This document shows positions 37,574 through 46,061 of a stretch of 64,000 nt of DNA, one piece after another (position 1 is the first letter of the stretch; each line of letters begins with the position of its first letter). A program made the translations under genes and the position numbers. The notes beneath the pieces were generated by a model. The model had not been told where the DNA came from. It did not search any database and saw nothing but the letters and a program-made list of their open reading frames with translations. Origin of the DNA: Corynebacterium ammoniagenes DSM 20306 (GTDB lineage: Bacteria; Actinomycetota; Actinomycetes; Mycobacteriales; Mycobacteriaceae); the NCBI RefSeq assembly GCF_001941425.1, contig NZ_CP009244.1, positions 1,364,001 through 1,428,000 on the forward strand. Reading direction: 5' to 3'.

Positions 37574-38560
37574 GTGTTAATTAACACTCCTGTCAACGCT
37601 ATTAATAATGATGCCCCTTTGGAAGGTATTAACTGGAACGACATCGGCGATTCCATCGATAACGATATTTGGGATCGTCTCACCACTAACTTCTGGCTCC
37701 CAGAAAAGATCCCGGTGTCTAATGATGTCCAGTCCTGGCGCAACATGACGGCGCAGGAACAAGATGCGACGTTGAAGGTATTTACTGGCCTTACGGTTCT
37801 AGACACCCTGCAGGGCACGGTTGGTGCGGTCTCGCTTATCCCGCACGCTGTTACTCCGCAAGAAGAAGCGGTGTACACCAATATCGCATTCATGGAGTCC
37901 GTCCATGCCAAGTCGTACTCGAATATTTTCATGACTTTAGCGAGCACTCCGGAAATTGATGAAGCGTTCCGGTGGGCGCGTGAAAACGAACATATGCAGT
38001 ACAAGGCGCGCAAGATCTTGTCCGAGTACGCTTCCGGCGAGCCGGAGAAGATGTTTGTCGCATCAGTGATGCTGGAATCCTTCTTGTTCTACTCCGGCTT
38101 CTACCTGCCGCTACGCATGGCCTCGACCGGCAAGATCACCAACGCTGCAGATATTATTCGCCTGATTATTCGCGATGAAGCAATTCATGGTTACTACATC
38201 GGGTACAAGTACCAGAATTATTTGAAGAACGATAAGGCACGGCACGCGGCTAACCAGGACGAGATCGTCGACCTGCTGCTGGACTTGTACGACAACGAGT
38301 CGCACTTTACTGAAGCTGTCTATGACCAGATTGGCTGGACCGAAGACGTCAAGGCGTTCTTGCGCTACAACGCCAATAAGGCGATGAATAACCTTGGATA
38401 CGAGGCGATCTTCCCGCAAGAAGAGTGCAAGTTTAATGCCGGCGTAATGACCTCCCTGGATCCTTCAGCTAATGAGAACCACGACTTCTTCTCCGGCTCC
38501 GGTTCTTCTTATGTCATTGGTAAGGCAGAAGAGACCACCGACGACGACTGGGACTTCTAA
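37574..38560 (+). CDS. nrdF: Class Ib ribonucleotide reductase small subunit
   Basis: A 328-residue radical-carrying subunit that reduces ribonucleotides with NrdE. Metal ligands are visible: D77 (LDTLQG), E108 and H111 (FMESVHAKSY), and the later ESFLF and DEAIHGYY pairs. The radical tyrosine is Y115, the number reported for C. ammoniagenes NrdF, a dimanganese enzyme. The C-terminus DDDWDF is the usual NrdE-docking tail. GTG start with AAGGAG 6 bases upstream. nrdH, nrdI and nrdE are not in this window, so nrdF is a separate transcription unit here. Confidence 0.95.
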   Translation: MLINTPVNAINNDAPLEGINWNDIGDSIDNDIWDRLTTNFWLPEKIPVSNDVQSWRNMTAQEQDATLKVFTGLTVLDTLQGTVGAVSLIPHAVTPQEEAVYTNIAFMESVHAKSYSNIFMTLASTPEIDEAFRWARENEHMQYKARKILSEYASGEPEKMFVASVMLESFLFYSGFYLPLRMASTGKITNAADIIRLIIRDEAIHGYYIGYKYQNYLKNDKARHAANQDEIVDLLLDLYDNESHFTEAVYDQIGWTEDVKAFLRYNANKAMNNLGYEAIFPQEECKFNAGVMTSLDPSANENHDFFSGSGSSYVIGKAEETTDDDWDF

Positions 38561-38563
38561 ACC

Positions 38564-38596
38564 AAGGCCCCGCAGTACAATGCTGCGGGGCCTTTC
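38564..38596 (+). terminator. Rho-independent terminator after nrdF
   Basis: A 12-base perfect stem (38564-38575 with 38583-38594) with a 7-base loop starts 3 bases after the nrdF stop. A short T run follows. Confidence 0.8.
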
Positions 38597-38661
38597 TGCG
38601 TCTTTGATGACACCCGTCTGCGACGAGACCCGTCTGCGACGACATCACGTGGTGAAACGAC

Positions 38662-38706
38662 AAACACTCCGTTCGACCGGCAATATTGCGGTTAAACGGA
38701 GTGTTT
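38662..38706 (-). terminator. Terminator after tRNA-Pro
   Basis: AAACACTCCGTT (38662-38673) and its complement (38695-38706) form a 12-base perfect stem with a further inner ACCG/CGGT pairing. On the minus strand it begins 6 bases after the tRNA and is followed by T-rich TTTGTCGTTT. Confidence 0.65.
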
Positions 38707-38712
38707 CAATTG

Positions 38713-38786
38713 TCGGACTAACAGGATTTGAACCTGCGACCCCTACACCCCCAGTGTAGTGCGCTACCAAGCTGCGCCATAGTCCG
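38713..38786 (-). tRNA. tRNA-Pro, anticodon GGG
   Basis: A 74-base cloverleaf on the minus strand. The acceptor CGGACTA pairs with TAGTCCG. The anticodon stem CTACA/TGTAG encloses CTGGGGG, giving anticodon GGG (reads CCC and CCU). The T arm is GCAGG-TTCAAAT-CCTGT. The CCA end is not encoded. It lies immediately downstream of nrdF on the opposite strand. Confidence 0.95.
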
Positions 38787-38857
38787 CCATCGGCTGCTGA
38801 CAGCCAATGAGAATAGGTTACATCATTGACATTTCGAAGCGAAAACGGGGGTTAGAA

Positions 38858-39292
38858 TTAGTTCACATCACCGGTGGAGTAGACCCATTCGCGCTGGTGG
38901 CCATCGCGAAGCTGCATGCGTCGGAAGGTGGAGCGCTCACGCTGGGAGCCTGTGGCAGCGCCTTTATAAAAGGCTTCAAATTCCACCACGCCAGTGTCAT
39001 CGAGTGGGCCACCGGCGACGGTGTCAATGATATCCAGGCGGTAGAAGCGAATGCCCGTGTCAGTGGCAAAGGACTCGGCGAGGTTGAGCGATCCGGGGCG
39101 GGTATCGGGATCCCAGGTGCGCAGCAAATAGGCCTCATCGCCGGTGACAAAGGCGCTAAAGCGCGAGCGCATCAGTGTCTCGGCAGTCGGGGCAGGGGCG
39201 CCGTCGTGGTATTTCTGACAGCACTGACCAAACGTTAAGCCGGTGCCACATGGGCAGCGAACATCACTGGGCAGGGGATTGAGAATATCCAT
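38858..39292 (-). CDS. YchJ family protein (SEC-C-like zinc motif)
   Basis: A 144-residue YchJ/UPF0225-type protein. The N-terminal metal motif CPCGTGLTFGQCCQKYHDG is the SEC-C-like zinc ligand set. The rest is the NTF2-like domain found in YchJ (LMRSRFSAFVTGDEAYLLRTW, then FEAFYKG). Cytoplasmic; function unknown. It starts three bases after the stop of the hydrolase-OsmC fusion, so the two genes form an operon. Confidence 0.85.
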   Translation of the reverse strand: MDILNPLPSDVRCPCGTGLTFGQCCQKYHDGAPAPTAETLMRSRFSAFVTGDEAYLLRTWDPDTRPGSLNLAESFATDTGIRFYRLDIIDTVAGGPLDDTGVVEFEAFYKGAATGSQRERSTFRRMQLRDGHQREWVYSTGDVN

Positions 39293-39295
39293 GGC

Positions 39296-40447
39296 TTAAA
39301 ACACATCCACGATATGGGCAGAGGAGATCAGGGAGACGATTTCGGCGTTTTTTCCGGCAGCCAGCAGCGTGGATTTTTCGCCGGCGTTTAAAGAGCCCTC
39401 TAGCTCGATGCGGCGTTCAAAGGTGGCTTCGTGGATGTGGGTGACGGTGACGTTGACATCGTCAAGCGACATGCCCTTGGCTGCAGCCTTAACGGCCTGT
39501 GCCGTGCCGGAAGCCAAAGCCGACATCAACAACCCTTCGGCGGTGTGGCCGCGGCCGCGCCCACCGTCTGCTTTGGCGCGGTCGGTGGAAATCGACAAGT
39601 TATTATTGCGCACCACCACGCCATACCTGGTGCCGGTGGCAAGATGCGATACCGCTGCATCGGGGCCGACGTCCTGTGGGACTTGGTCAGGCACGATGTA
39701 TTGTTCGGCCCACGCGCCGATGAAATCCGCGGCTCGCTGCGCGGCACCTTGGCGGGTCAAAAGGTGGTCTGCTTTATCTAATGCAACCAAGGACTTGGGG
39801 TAGCGGGTTACGCGGAAGATGGTTTGAGCATTGTCGATACCCACGGTCTGATCGATGGGGGAATGCACCAGCAACAACGGCTTGCGCATGCCGCGCAGGT
39901 ACACCTCGGGGTTGGTCTCGGCGAGATCTTCTAAAAAGTGCCGGGAGATGGTCAAACGTCGGCCGCCGAGGACGACCTCGACGGAGCCGTGCTTGTCCAC
40001 GTCACTGATTTTATCGGCGTAGTGCAAAACGGAGTGAGCGGGATCGAAAGGCGCGCCGATGGTGGCCACAGCCTTGATGGAATCGATGGTTCCTGCCGCC
40101 GCCAATGCCGCCGCGCCGCCAAGGGAATGGCCGACAAGGAGCTGCGGGGCGTTATATTCTGTGCTCAACCACGTTGCGGCGGCGCGGATGTCGGCAACAT
40201 TTTCGCTAAAAGAAGTATCGGCGAACTCACCTTCGGATTGGCCTAAGCCCGGAAAATCAAAGCGCAAGCAGGCAATTCCAAAGTCGGTGAGCTGTTTGCT
40301 CACCCGCGCGGCACCCGGGGTATGTCTGTGCCCGGCGAAGCAGTGCGCAAAAAGTGCGTACGCTTTCGGCGGGGAGTCAGGAAAGTCAATGGTGCCGGCA
40401 ATGTTGAGACCGGTCGAAGACGGAAACGTGACATTCACGGAGTGCAT
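39296..40447 (-). CDS. Alpha/beta hydrolase fused to a cysteine-less OsmC domain
   Basis: A 383-residue two-domain protein. Residues 1-245 are an alpha/beta hydrolase with nucleophile motif GHSLGGAAAL, an aspartate in SPIDQTVGID and a histidine in DKADHLLTRQG. Residues 250-383 match the OsmC fold (LSISTDRAKADGGRGRGHTAEGLLMSALASGTAQAV), but both OsmC cysteines are absent: the first position reads ALASGTA and the usual CPVH segment reads AEIV. Peroxidase activity is therefore unlikely. Fusions of this architecture are known; the cysteine loss is unusual. Operon with the YchJ gene; divergent from secA2. Confidence 0.85.
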   Translation of the reverse strand: MHSVNVTFPSSTGLNIAGTIDFPDSPPKAYALFAHCFAGHRHTPGAARVSKQLTDFGIACLRFDFPGLGQSEGEFADTSFSENVADIRAAATWLSTEYNAPQLLVGHSLGGAAALAAAGTIDSIKAVATIGAPFDPAHSVLHYADKISDVDKHGSVEVVLGGRRLTISRHFLEDLAETNPEVYLRGMRKPLLLVHSPIDQTVGIDNAQTIFRVTRYPKSLVALDKADHLLTRQGAAQRAADFIGAWAEQYIVPDQVPQDVGPDAAVSHLATGTRYGVVVRNNNLSISTDRAKADGGRGRGHTAEGLLMSALASGTAQAVKAAAKGMSLDDVNVTVTHIHEATFERRIELEGSLNAGEKSTLLAAGKNAEIVSLISSAHIVDVF

Positions 40448-40546
40448 GACTCATACAATAACGGGCTTGGTGTTCCAGGGGTTAGCTTGGCCTACTACAG
40501 TCAATAGAAATCACAGGAACCGCTAGAGGGAGATGGAATAACACTC

Positions 40547-42838
40547 ATGGCAGCATTTGATTGGTTCTGGAAGGCAATGGGCTCATCGTCCGAGCGCAAC
40601 AATAAAAAATCCAAATCGCTCGTGACAGATTCCGAGCGGTTGATCACGGAATTAAACACGTTGGATGATGCGCAGCTGGCCGACCGCGCCCGGGAGTGTG
40701 CGTCGGGGGGAGAGTTAAAAGACAAATCCACCTTCCTGGCGTGTTTGGCCGTGGCCGCCGAGCGGAAATTGGGGCTGTCGCCGTATCACGTGCAGTCCCA
40801 GGCGGTGCTGCGCCTGTTAGAAGGTGACGTTATCCAAATGGCCACCGGCGAGGGCAAGACCTTGGTCGGTGCCATGGCCGCAACCGGTTTTGCGCTCACC
40901 GGCAAGCGCGTGCATGTGGTCACCGTGAATAACTACTTGGCCAGCCGCGATGCCGAATGGATGCGGCCGTTGGTAGAAACCTTTGGGCTGACCGTGGCTA
41001 GCGTGACGGAAAAGCTGACGGCGCAGGAACGTCGACAAGCATATGGCAGCGATATCATCTACGCTCCGGTCAACGAACTGGGCTTTGATGTCCTGCGCGA
41101 TAACCAAATCACCTCGCGTGAGCAGACCGTGCAAATCCCAGCGGATGTCGCGTTGGTGGATGAGGCTGACTCAGTGCTTGTCGATGAAGCCCTAGTGCCT
41201 TTAGTCCTCGCCGGGTCCCGGAAGGGGGAGGCGCCGACGGGACAGATTACTGATGTGGTCTCGCGCCTGCGGGAAGATATTGACTATGGCATTGGCCAAG
41301 ATGGCCGCACCGTGTCTTTGACGGATGAAGGCGCGCACCGCGTGGAGCGCGAGTTGGGTATTGATTCGCTGTATTCGGAAGAAAATATCGGCAGCGTGCT
41401 GGTCAAAGTCAACCTCGCGCTGCATGCCAAAGCGCTGCTGATTCGCGATATTCACTACATCATCAACGACGGTGAGCTTCAGCTCATTGACGCCGCGAAG
41501 GGCCGGGTTGCAGATTTGCAGCGCTGGCCAGATGGGCTGCAAACCGCAGTCGAGGCCAAGGAAGGGCTGGAAGTATCCGACGGCGGGCGCATCTTAGACA
41601 CCATTACTTTGCAAGAGCTAATGCGGCGCTATCCCATCGTGTGCGGCATGACCGGCACCGCGGTAGAGGCCACCGATCAGCTGCGACAATTCTACGACCT
41701 GCATGTCTCTGTCATCGACCGCAATAAGCCTTTGCGGCGCCTGGATGAACAAGACCGCGTGTATGCGACGCGGGCGGAGAAAAACCGCGCCATCGTCCAA
41801 GAAATCCAAACCCTGCATGCCACTGGCCAGCCGGTGTTGGTGGGCACACATGATGTGGCCGAATCAGAAGACCTCGCCGCAGCTTTAGAAGAGCTCGGCA
41901 TTACCGTCAACGTGCTCAATGCGAAAAACGATGAGGAAGAAGCGCGCATTATCGCCGAAGCTGGCGATGAAAATCGCGTGACCGTGTCCACCCAAATGGC
42001 TGGTCGCGGCACCGATATTAAATTGGGTGGTGCCGATGGTGCCGACCGCGAGGCCGTGGTCGAGCGCGGCGGGCTGGCGGTACTGGGCACCTCGCGGCAC
42101 CGCACCGCACGTTTGGATAACCAATTGCGCGGGCGCTCAGGCCGCCAGGGGGATCCTGGCTTATCGCTATTTTTCGTCTCGCTCGAAGATGACGTGGTTG
42201 TCCACGGCGGAGAAGATAGCTCCTTGGTGGTCCAGCCCGGTCCCGATGGCCGATTGGAGGCCAAGCGCGTCTATGACTTCATTAGCCATTGCCAGCGCGT
42301 CAGCGAAGGCCAGTTGCTCGAGATTCACGCGCAGACTTGGAAATATAATCAGCTCTTGGCGGATCAGAGAATAATCATCGACAAGCGCCGTGCGAACCTG
42401 CTGGATACCGAGCAAGCCTGGCAGGAACTAGCCCAGCGGGCGCCGCAGCGTGCCGCAGAGCTTGACGATGTCCCCGCCGATGCCAGAGTCGCCGCCGCGC
42501 GCGAAATCATGCTCTTTCATCTCGACCTGGCGTGGGCGGACCACCTCGAATTGATGGACGATGTTCGCGAATCCATTCACCTGCGCGCGATTGCTCGGGA
42601 GGCCCCCATTGACGAATACCACCGTATTGCCGTTCGGGAGTTCAAGGAGCTAGCGCAGCGGGCTGTCGATGACGCCGTGGAGACTTTCCTCACTGTAAAA
42701 ATTGATGAATCCGGTGCTCACATGGATGATTCGGGACTAGCGCGACCCTCGGCGACGTGGACGTATATGGTCTCAGATAACCCGCTGGCTGGGTCTGGCA
42801 ACTCTGTCATCGGGGGGATTGGTAATCTCTTTAGATAA
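40547..42838 (+). CDS. secA2: Accessory Sec translocase ATPase SecA2
   Basis: A 763-residue DEAD-like motor, shorter than SecA1 (about 850-950) and lacking its C-terminal zinc tail, as usual for actinobacterial SecA2. Motifs: HVQSQAVLRLLEGDVIQMATGEGKTL (Walker A), DEADSVLVDEA (Walker B), TQMAGRGTDIKLGG and RGRSGRQGDPG (helicase motifs). It exports a subset of proteins with SecYEG. AGGGAG lies 12-13 bases before the ATG. It stands directly upstream of odhI, as in C. glutamicum and mycobacteria. Confidence 0.95.
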   Translation: MAAFDWFWKAMGSSSERNNKKSKSLVTDSERLITELNTLDDAQLADRARECASGGELKDKSTFLACLAVAAERKLGLSPYHVQSQAVLRLLEGDVIQMATGEGKTLVGAMAATGFALTGKRVHVVTVNNYLASRDAEWMRPLVETFGLTVASVTEKLTAQERRQAYGSDIIYAPVNELGFDVLRDNQITSREQTVQIPADVALVDEADSVLVDEALVPLVLAGSRKGEAPTGQITDVVSRLREDIDYGIGQDGRTVSLTDEGAHRVERELGIDSLYSEENIGSVLVKVNLALHAKALLIRDIHYIINDGELQLIDAAKGRVADLQRWPDGLQTAVEAKEGLEVSDGGRILDTITLQELMRRYPIVCGMTGTAVEATDQLRQFYDLHVSVIDRNKPLRRLDEQDRVYATRAEKNRAIVQEIQTLHATGQPVLVGTHDVAESEDLAAALEELGITVNVLNAKNDEEEARIIAEAGDENRVTVSTQMAGRGTDIKLGGADGADREAVVERGGLAVLGTSRHRTARLDNQLRGRSGRQGDPGLSLFFVSLEDDVVVHGGEDSSLVVQPGPDGRLEAKRVYDFISHCQRVSEGQLLEIHAQTWKYNQLLADQRIIIDKRRANLLDTEQAWQELAQRAPQRAAELDDVPADARVAAAREIMLFHLDLAWADHLELMDDVRESIHLRAIAREAPIDEYHRIAVREFKELAQRAVDDAVETFLTVKIDESGAHMDDSGLARPSATWTYMVSDNPLAGSGNSVIGGIGNLFR

Positions 42839-42940
42839 GCAAATTCCCATGCGACTGCCCGCAGGATGTGAGAAAGTCGCTATTATGAAATTAGTCAAGC
42901 AATATAGTCAACATTGCCCAACCCAACGGAGGTAAACATC

Positions 42941-43375
42941 ATGGCCGAGAACAATGGCACTCCAGAACCCCAGGTTGAAACCACCTCGGTTTTCCGTGCA
43001 GACCTGCTCAAAGAAATGGAGAACTCCGCTGCTTCGAGCGCTGATGCCTCCACCGCGGGCGCAGATAACTTGCCTGAAGGACAAGCCCTCCTCGTGGTCA
43101 AGCGTGGACCTAACGCTGGTGCGCGGTTCTTGCTCGACCAGCCCACGACCACCGCTGGTCGCCACCCCGAGGCAGATATCTTCCTCGATGACGTCACCGT
43201 TTCGCGCCGTCACGCGGAATTCCGCGTTGATGGCGACAAGTTCGAGGTCGTCGATGTGGGATCTCTCAACGGCACTTATGTCAACCGCGAGCCACGCAAC
43301 TCCCAGGAGTTGGAAGTGGGAGATGAGATTCAGATCGGTAAGTTCCGACTAGTCTTCATCGCTAACAAGAAGTAG
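42941..43375 (+). CDS. odhI: FHA regulator of 2-oxoglutarate dehydrogenase, OdhI (GarA)
   Basis: A 144-residue regulator. The phosphorylation motif ETTSVFRADLL places T14 and T15, the sites used by PknG and other Ser/Thr kinases in C. glutamicum. The FHA domain (about 50-140) shows GRHPEADIFLDDVTVSRRHAEF and GSLNGTYVN. Unphosphorylated OdhI inhibits 2-oxoglutarate dehydrogenase and steers carbon toward glutamate. ATG 42941 with GGAGG 8 bases upstream gives the standard numbering; the frame is open nine codons earlier. TATTAT (42881-42886) and TATAGT (42903-42908) are candidate -10 elements. Confidence 0.96.
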   Translation: MAENNGTPEPQVETTSVFRADLLKEMENSAASSADASTAGADNLPEGQALLVVKRGPNAGARFLLDQPTTTAGRHPEADIFLDDVTVSRRHAEFRVDGDKFEVVDVGSLNGTYVNREPRNSQELEVGDEIQIGKFRLVFIANKK

Positions 43376-43395
43376 AATTTAGAAGTTCTTGAACA

Positions 43396-43427
43396 AAACA
43401 GTCTCTTAATGTGAGAGACTGTTTATT
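43396..43427 (+). terminator. Terminator between odhI and ftsR
   Basis: An 11-base perfect stem (AAACAGTCTCT 43396-43406 with 43414-43424) and a 7-base loop, ending in GTTTATT. It should separate odhI from ftsR transcription at least in part. Confidence 0.7.
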
Positions 43428-43571
43428 AGTAAATGACATATCTGTGGTTTACCCGCGGTTGGCTTAAAGTTATTTTCATGAGCTAAGGCCGCAGGGGGAG
43501 CCAAGCGAGAGCTATAAAATCTGTTAGGCGGAGTCATCCGCCGGGGGATTTTTGGAGAGAACAACAACATC

Positions 43572-44309
43572 GTGAGCGCAGCGAAGCAACAGGCAGCGGC
43601 AGTAAATTCCGCACCGAAGACACCGAAGAAAAAGACCATGTCCATCGGCGTGGTTTTGGAGAACCTGCAGCAGCAGTTTCCTGATGTCACCGTGTCGAAG
43701 ATTCGCTTCTTGGAATCTGAGAAGCTGATTACGCCGTCACGTACTGCTTCGGGGTACCGCCGGTTCACGGAAGAAGATGTGGAGCGCTTGCGCTACATCT
43801 TGACCCAGCAGCGTGATAATTACACGCCGTTGAAGGTCATTCGTGAACAGCTCGACGCCATGGATTCTGGCCAGGTCACCGCGATTGTCGGTGCGGGGCA
43901 GACCTCCACGTTGGTATCCGCGGATAAATTCCGCGCACCCGTTATTACCCGGTTGACTGGAGAAGATGTCGCCGAGCAGGCGGGAAGCACGGAAAAGACC
44001 GTGATGGCTTTGATCAAGATCGGGTTGATCAGCCCGGATACTTCTGGTTTCTTTACTGCCGACGATGTCACGGTGGTCTCGGCTGCTGAAGCGCTGAAGG
44101 CTTTCGGTTTTGATGAGCGCCGGCTGAAGTCGTTGCGTAATAATGCCCGCCGTCAGGCGGATTTGATCGCGCAGGTTGCAACTCCGGTGGCAACTTCGAA
44201 GTCAGATACTGCGCGCCAGCAGGCAGAAGAGATGTCCTCGCAGATGGCTGCGCTGGTGGTTTCGTTGCACGCGACTTTGGTCAAGACCGACCTGCGTAAC
44301 GAGTTTTAA
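43572..44309 (+). CDS. ftsR: MerR-type regulator FtsR
   Basis: A 245-residue regulator. The MerR winged helix starts at SIGVVLENLQQQFPDVTVSKIRFLESEKLITPSRTASGYRRF and is followed by a dimerisation helix and a C-terminal domain without cysteines. In C. glutamicum FtsR, the gene next to odhI, activates ftsZ and affects cell division; the mycobacterial counterpart is Rv1828. Start GTG 43572; the RBS (GGAGA, 13 bases away) is poor, and ATG 43638 right at the domain start is an alternative. Synteny with odhI supports the name. Confidence 0.88.
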   Translation: MSAAKQQAAAVNSAPKTPKKKTMSIGVVLENLQQQFPDVTVSKIRFLESEKLITPSRTASGYRRFTEEDVERLRYILTQQRDNYTPLKVIREQLDAMDSGQVTAIVGAGQTSTLVSADKFRAPVITRLTGEDVAEQAGSTEKTVMALIKIGLISPDTSGFFTADDVTVVSAAEALKAFGFDERRLKSLRNNARRQADLIAQVATPVATSKSDTARQQAEEMSSQMAALVVSLHATLVKTDLRNEF

Positions 44310-44417
44310 ATAGCGCATAATTTTTAAAGCACCACCCTGATTGTTCTGCACTTATTAGGTGAAGACATTAGGGTGGTTTCATACTTTAAGATAAGGGTGG
44401 ACGAGAAAGAGATGACC

Positions 44418-45131
44418 ATGAATGCGGTGGAGTTAGAATTTTTGGGCGTGCACATGATGGAGCCTGAGGATTTTTTGTGTGCCCTCATGGCCCATCCGGC
44501 GTCCCACAAAGTGGTGCCGGTGTGGATGTCTCTGGCCGACGGCGCGCGGTTGAGCTCTCGGGCCGATGGTTATAGCCCCGCGCGTCCGGATACCCATGAC
44601 CTCCTGGTCGATCTTGTCGAAGATCAAGGCGGGGTCATCAGCATCGTGATCAATAACGTGCATGAGGGCGCCTTCTTCGTAGAAATTACCACCGGGGCCG
44701 AAAAGACTCTCGATGCGCGCTTGTCGGATGCCTTAGTTCTATCCCTGCACTTTAATGTTCCCATCACGATGGATGAAGAAATCTTAAGCAAGGTCGGCGT
44801 CTTTGTTACCGAAGATGACCTGGATCAGTACTTCGATATCGACTATGCGGACACATCCTTCATTCCGGGCCAGACCTCGCGGCCGTCGCCCGAGGAGAGC
44901 GATTCCACCTCGGCCTCCGGCGACGCGCAGGCCGATGCAGACTTTAGCCAGCTGATGCAATCGATGGGGCTGACCGAAGATGAGCTGCGCTTGGACGACG
45001 AGGACGAAGACGGCGAAGGCGGGGATGACTCGAGCGACGGAAGCGACTCCGGTGACGTGAGTGGTTCGAGTGATTCCAGTGACTCAAGGGACTCCAAAGA
45101 GTCCGATGATGATGGTGAAAACCCGCAATAA
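44418..45131 (+). CDS. Bifunctional nuclease (BFN) domain protein with acidic tail
   Basis: A 237-residue protein, the Rv1829 counterpart. The BFN (DUF151) domain covers about residues 1-140: VELEFLGVHMMEPEDFLCALM, then RPDTHDLLVDLVEDQGGVISIVINNVHEGAFFVEI and LDARLSDALVLSLHFNVPI. The last ~90 residues are very rich in D, E and S with repeated SSD units and are predicted disordered. ATG 44418 has AGAAAGAG 6 bases upstream; ATG 44412 and GTG 44373 are also open. Conserved between the two MerR regulator genes; its cellular role is not established. Confidence 0.83.
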   Translation: MNAVELEFLGVHMMEPEDFLCALMAHPASHKVVPVWMSLADGARLSSRADGYSPARPDTHDLLVDLVEDQGGVISIVINNVHEGAFFVEITTGAEKTLDARLSDALVLSLHFNVPITMDEEILSKVGVFVTEDDLDQYFDIDYADTSFIPGQTSRPSPEESDSTSASGDAQADADFSQLMQSMGLTEDELRLDDEDEDGEGGDDSSDGSDSGDVSGSSDSSDSRDSKESDDDGENPQ

Positions 45132-45291
45132 CCACGGGGTTTGTAACTCACGGGGGTGATGGTGGGGGTGTTAAGGAAGAAAATTCTGCTGAAAGAATGA
45201 CACGCGTGTGACTAATGATGGAACTCGGATCTCCACGGGTTAAAGTTAAAGTAGAGATTGAGACTTTGCAGCAGCTGCGAGGTCGCCGGGG

Positions 45292-45320
45292 TTGACGTAT
45301 GTCAATCCATGGCAAATAAT
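45292..45320 (+). promoter_or_regulatory. Promoter of the second merR gene, with palindrome over the -35
   Basis: TTGACG (45292-45297), exactly 17 bases, then AATAAT (45315-45320): a strong sigma-A promoter with a start near 45327. TTGAC-GTAT-GTCAA (45292-45305) is a palindrome covering the -35 and could be an operator, perhaps for autoregulation. Confidence 0.6.
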
Positions 45321-45361
45321 GAACCTATGGCTTTAGAGCTAAACATCATTGGAGTAATTAC

Positions 45362-45988
45362 GTGTCTAAGAACGGCAAGAACGAAGAAGTCCTCATCACC
45401 GGCGATAACACCCACATCGAAAAGGCTGCCCAAGAGGTAACCAAAGAAGCCACTGAGCCTTATCAGGAATCTCTTTTTGATGTCGGCCCAGACGAGCAGG
45501 TTGGCTACCGCGTACCCATCGCATGCCAGGTCGCTGGTATTACCTACCGCCAGCTGGACTACTGGGCGCGCACCAATCTGGTGAATCCGTCCATCCGCAC
45601 TGCGCGCGGTTCCGGTTCGCAGCGTCTGTACTCGTTCCGTGACGTACTGGTTCTTAAGATCGTTAAGCGCCTGCTGGATACCGGCATTTCCTTGCAGAAT
45701 ATCCGCCTTGCGGTCGATTCCCTGCGCGACTTGGGTGTTAATGACATCGCGGAGCTTACGCTGGTCTCCGATGGCACCACGGTGTATGAGTGCCGCTCTA
45801 ACGATGAGGTTATTGACTTGCTCGCCGGTGGCCAGGGCGTATTCGGCATTGCCATCCCAGGCATCATGAAGGAACTGTCCGGTACTATTTCTTCCTTCCC
45901 ATCCGAGCGCATCGACTTTACCGAGGGCGAAGCCACCGTCGTGGGCATCGACGAGCTGGCGCAGCGTCGCGAGCGCAAGACGTCTTAA
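45362..45988 (+). CDS. MerR family transcriptional regulator (Rv1830/cg1633-type)
   Basis: A 208-residue regulator. An acidic ~45-residue N-terminal extension precedes the MerR helix-turn-helix, GYRVPIACQVAGITYRQLDYWARTNLVNPSIRTARGSGSQRLYSFRDV, and a coiled dimerisation helix follows. The C-terminal region has no metal- or drug-binding cysteines. Start GTG 45362 with GGAG about 7 bases upstream. Completes the odhI-ftsR-bfn-merR group conserved from corynebacteria to mycobacteria. Target genes unknown. Confidence 0.88.
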   Translation: MSKNGKNEEVLITGDNTHIEKAAQEVTKEATEPYQESLFDVGPDEQVGYRVPIACQVAGITYRQLDYWARTNLVNPSIRTARGSGSQRLYSFRDVLVLKIVKRLLDTGISLQNIRLAVDSLRDLGVNDIAELTLVSDGTTVYECRSNDEVIDLLAGGQGVFGIAIPGIMKELSGTISSFPSERIDFTEGEATVVGIDELAQRRERKTS

Positions 45989-46008
45989 CGTTTCGAAATT
46001 ACTCCAAG

Positions 46009-46052
46009 AAAAATCCGCTGACTTCCCAAGTTGGGAGCCAGCGGATTTTTTA
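46009..46052. terminator. Bidirectional terminator between merR and the large gene
   Basis: A 12-base perfect stem (46009-46020 with 46039-46050), with an inner TCCC/GGGA pair, begins with an A run and ends in TTTTTT, so it can work on both strands between the convergent genes. Confidence 0.9.
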
Positions 46053-46061
46053 TGTCTCTAC

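Noticed and set aside
37207..38013. 268-codon minus-strand frame over the nrdF upstream region and 5' half
   Set aside because: It overlaps a certain gene and runs through a terminator hairpin. No RBS or family match.
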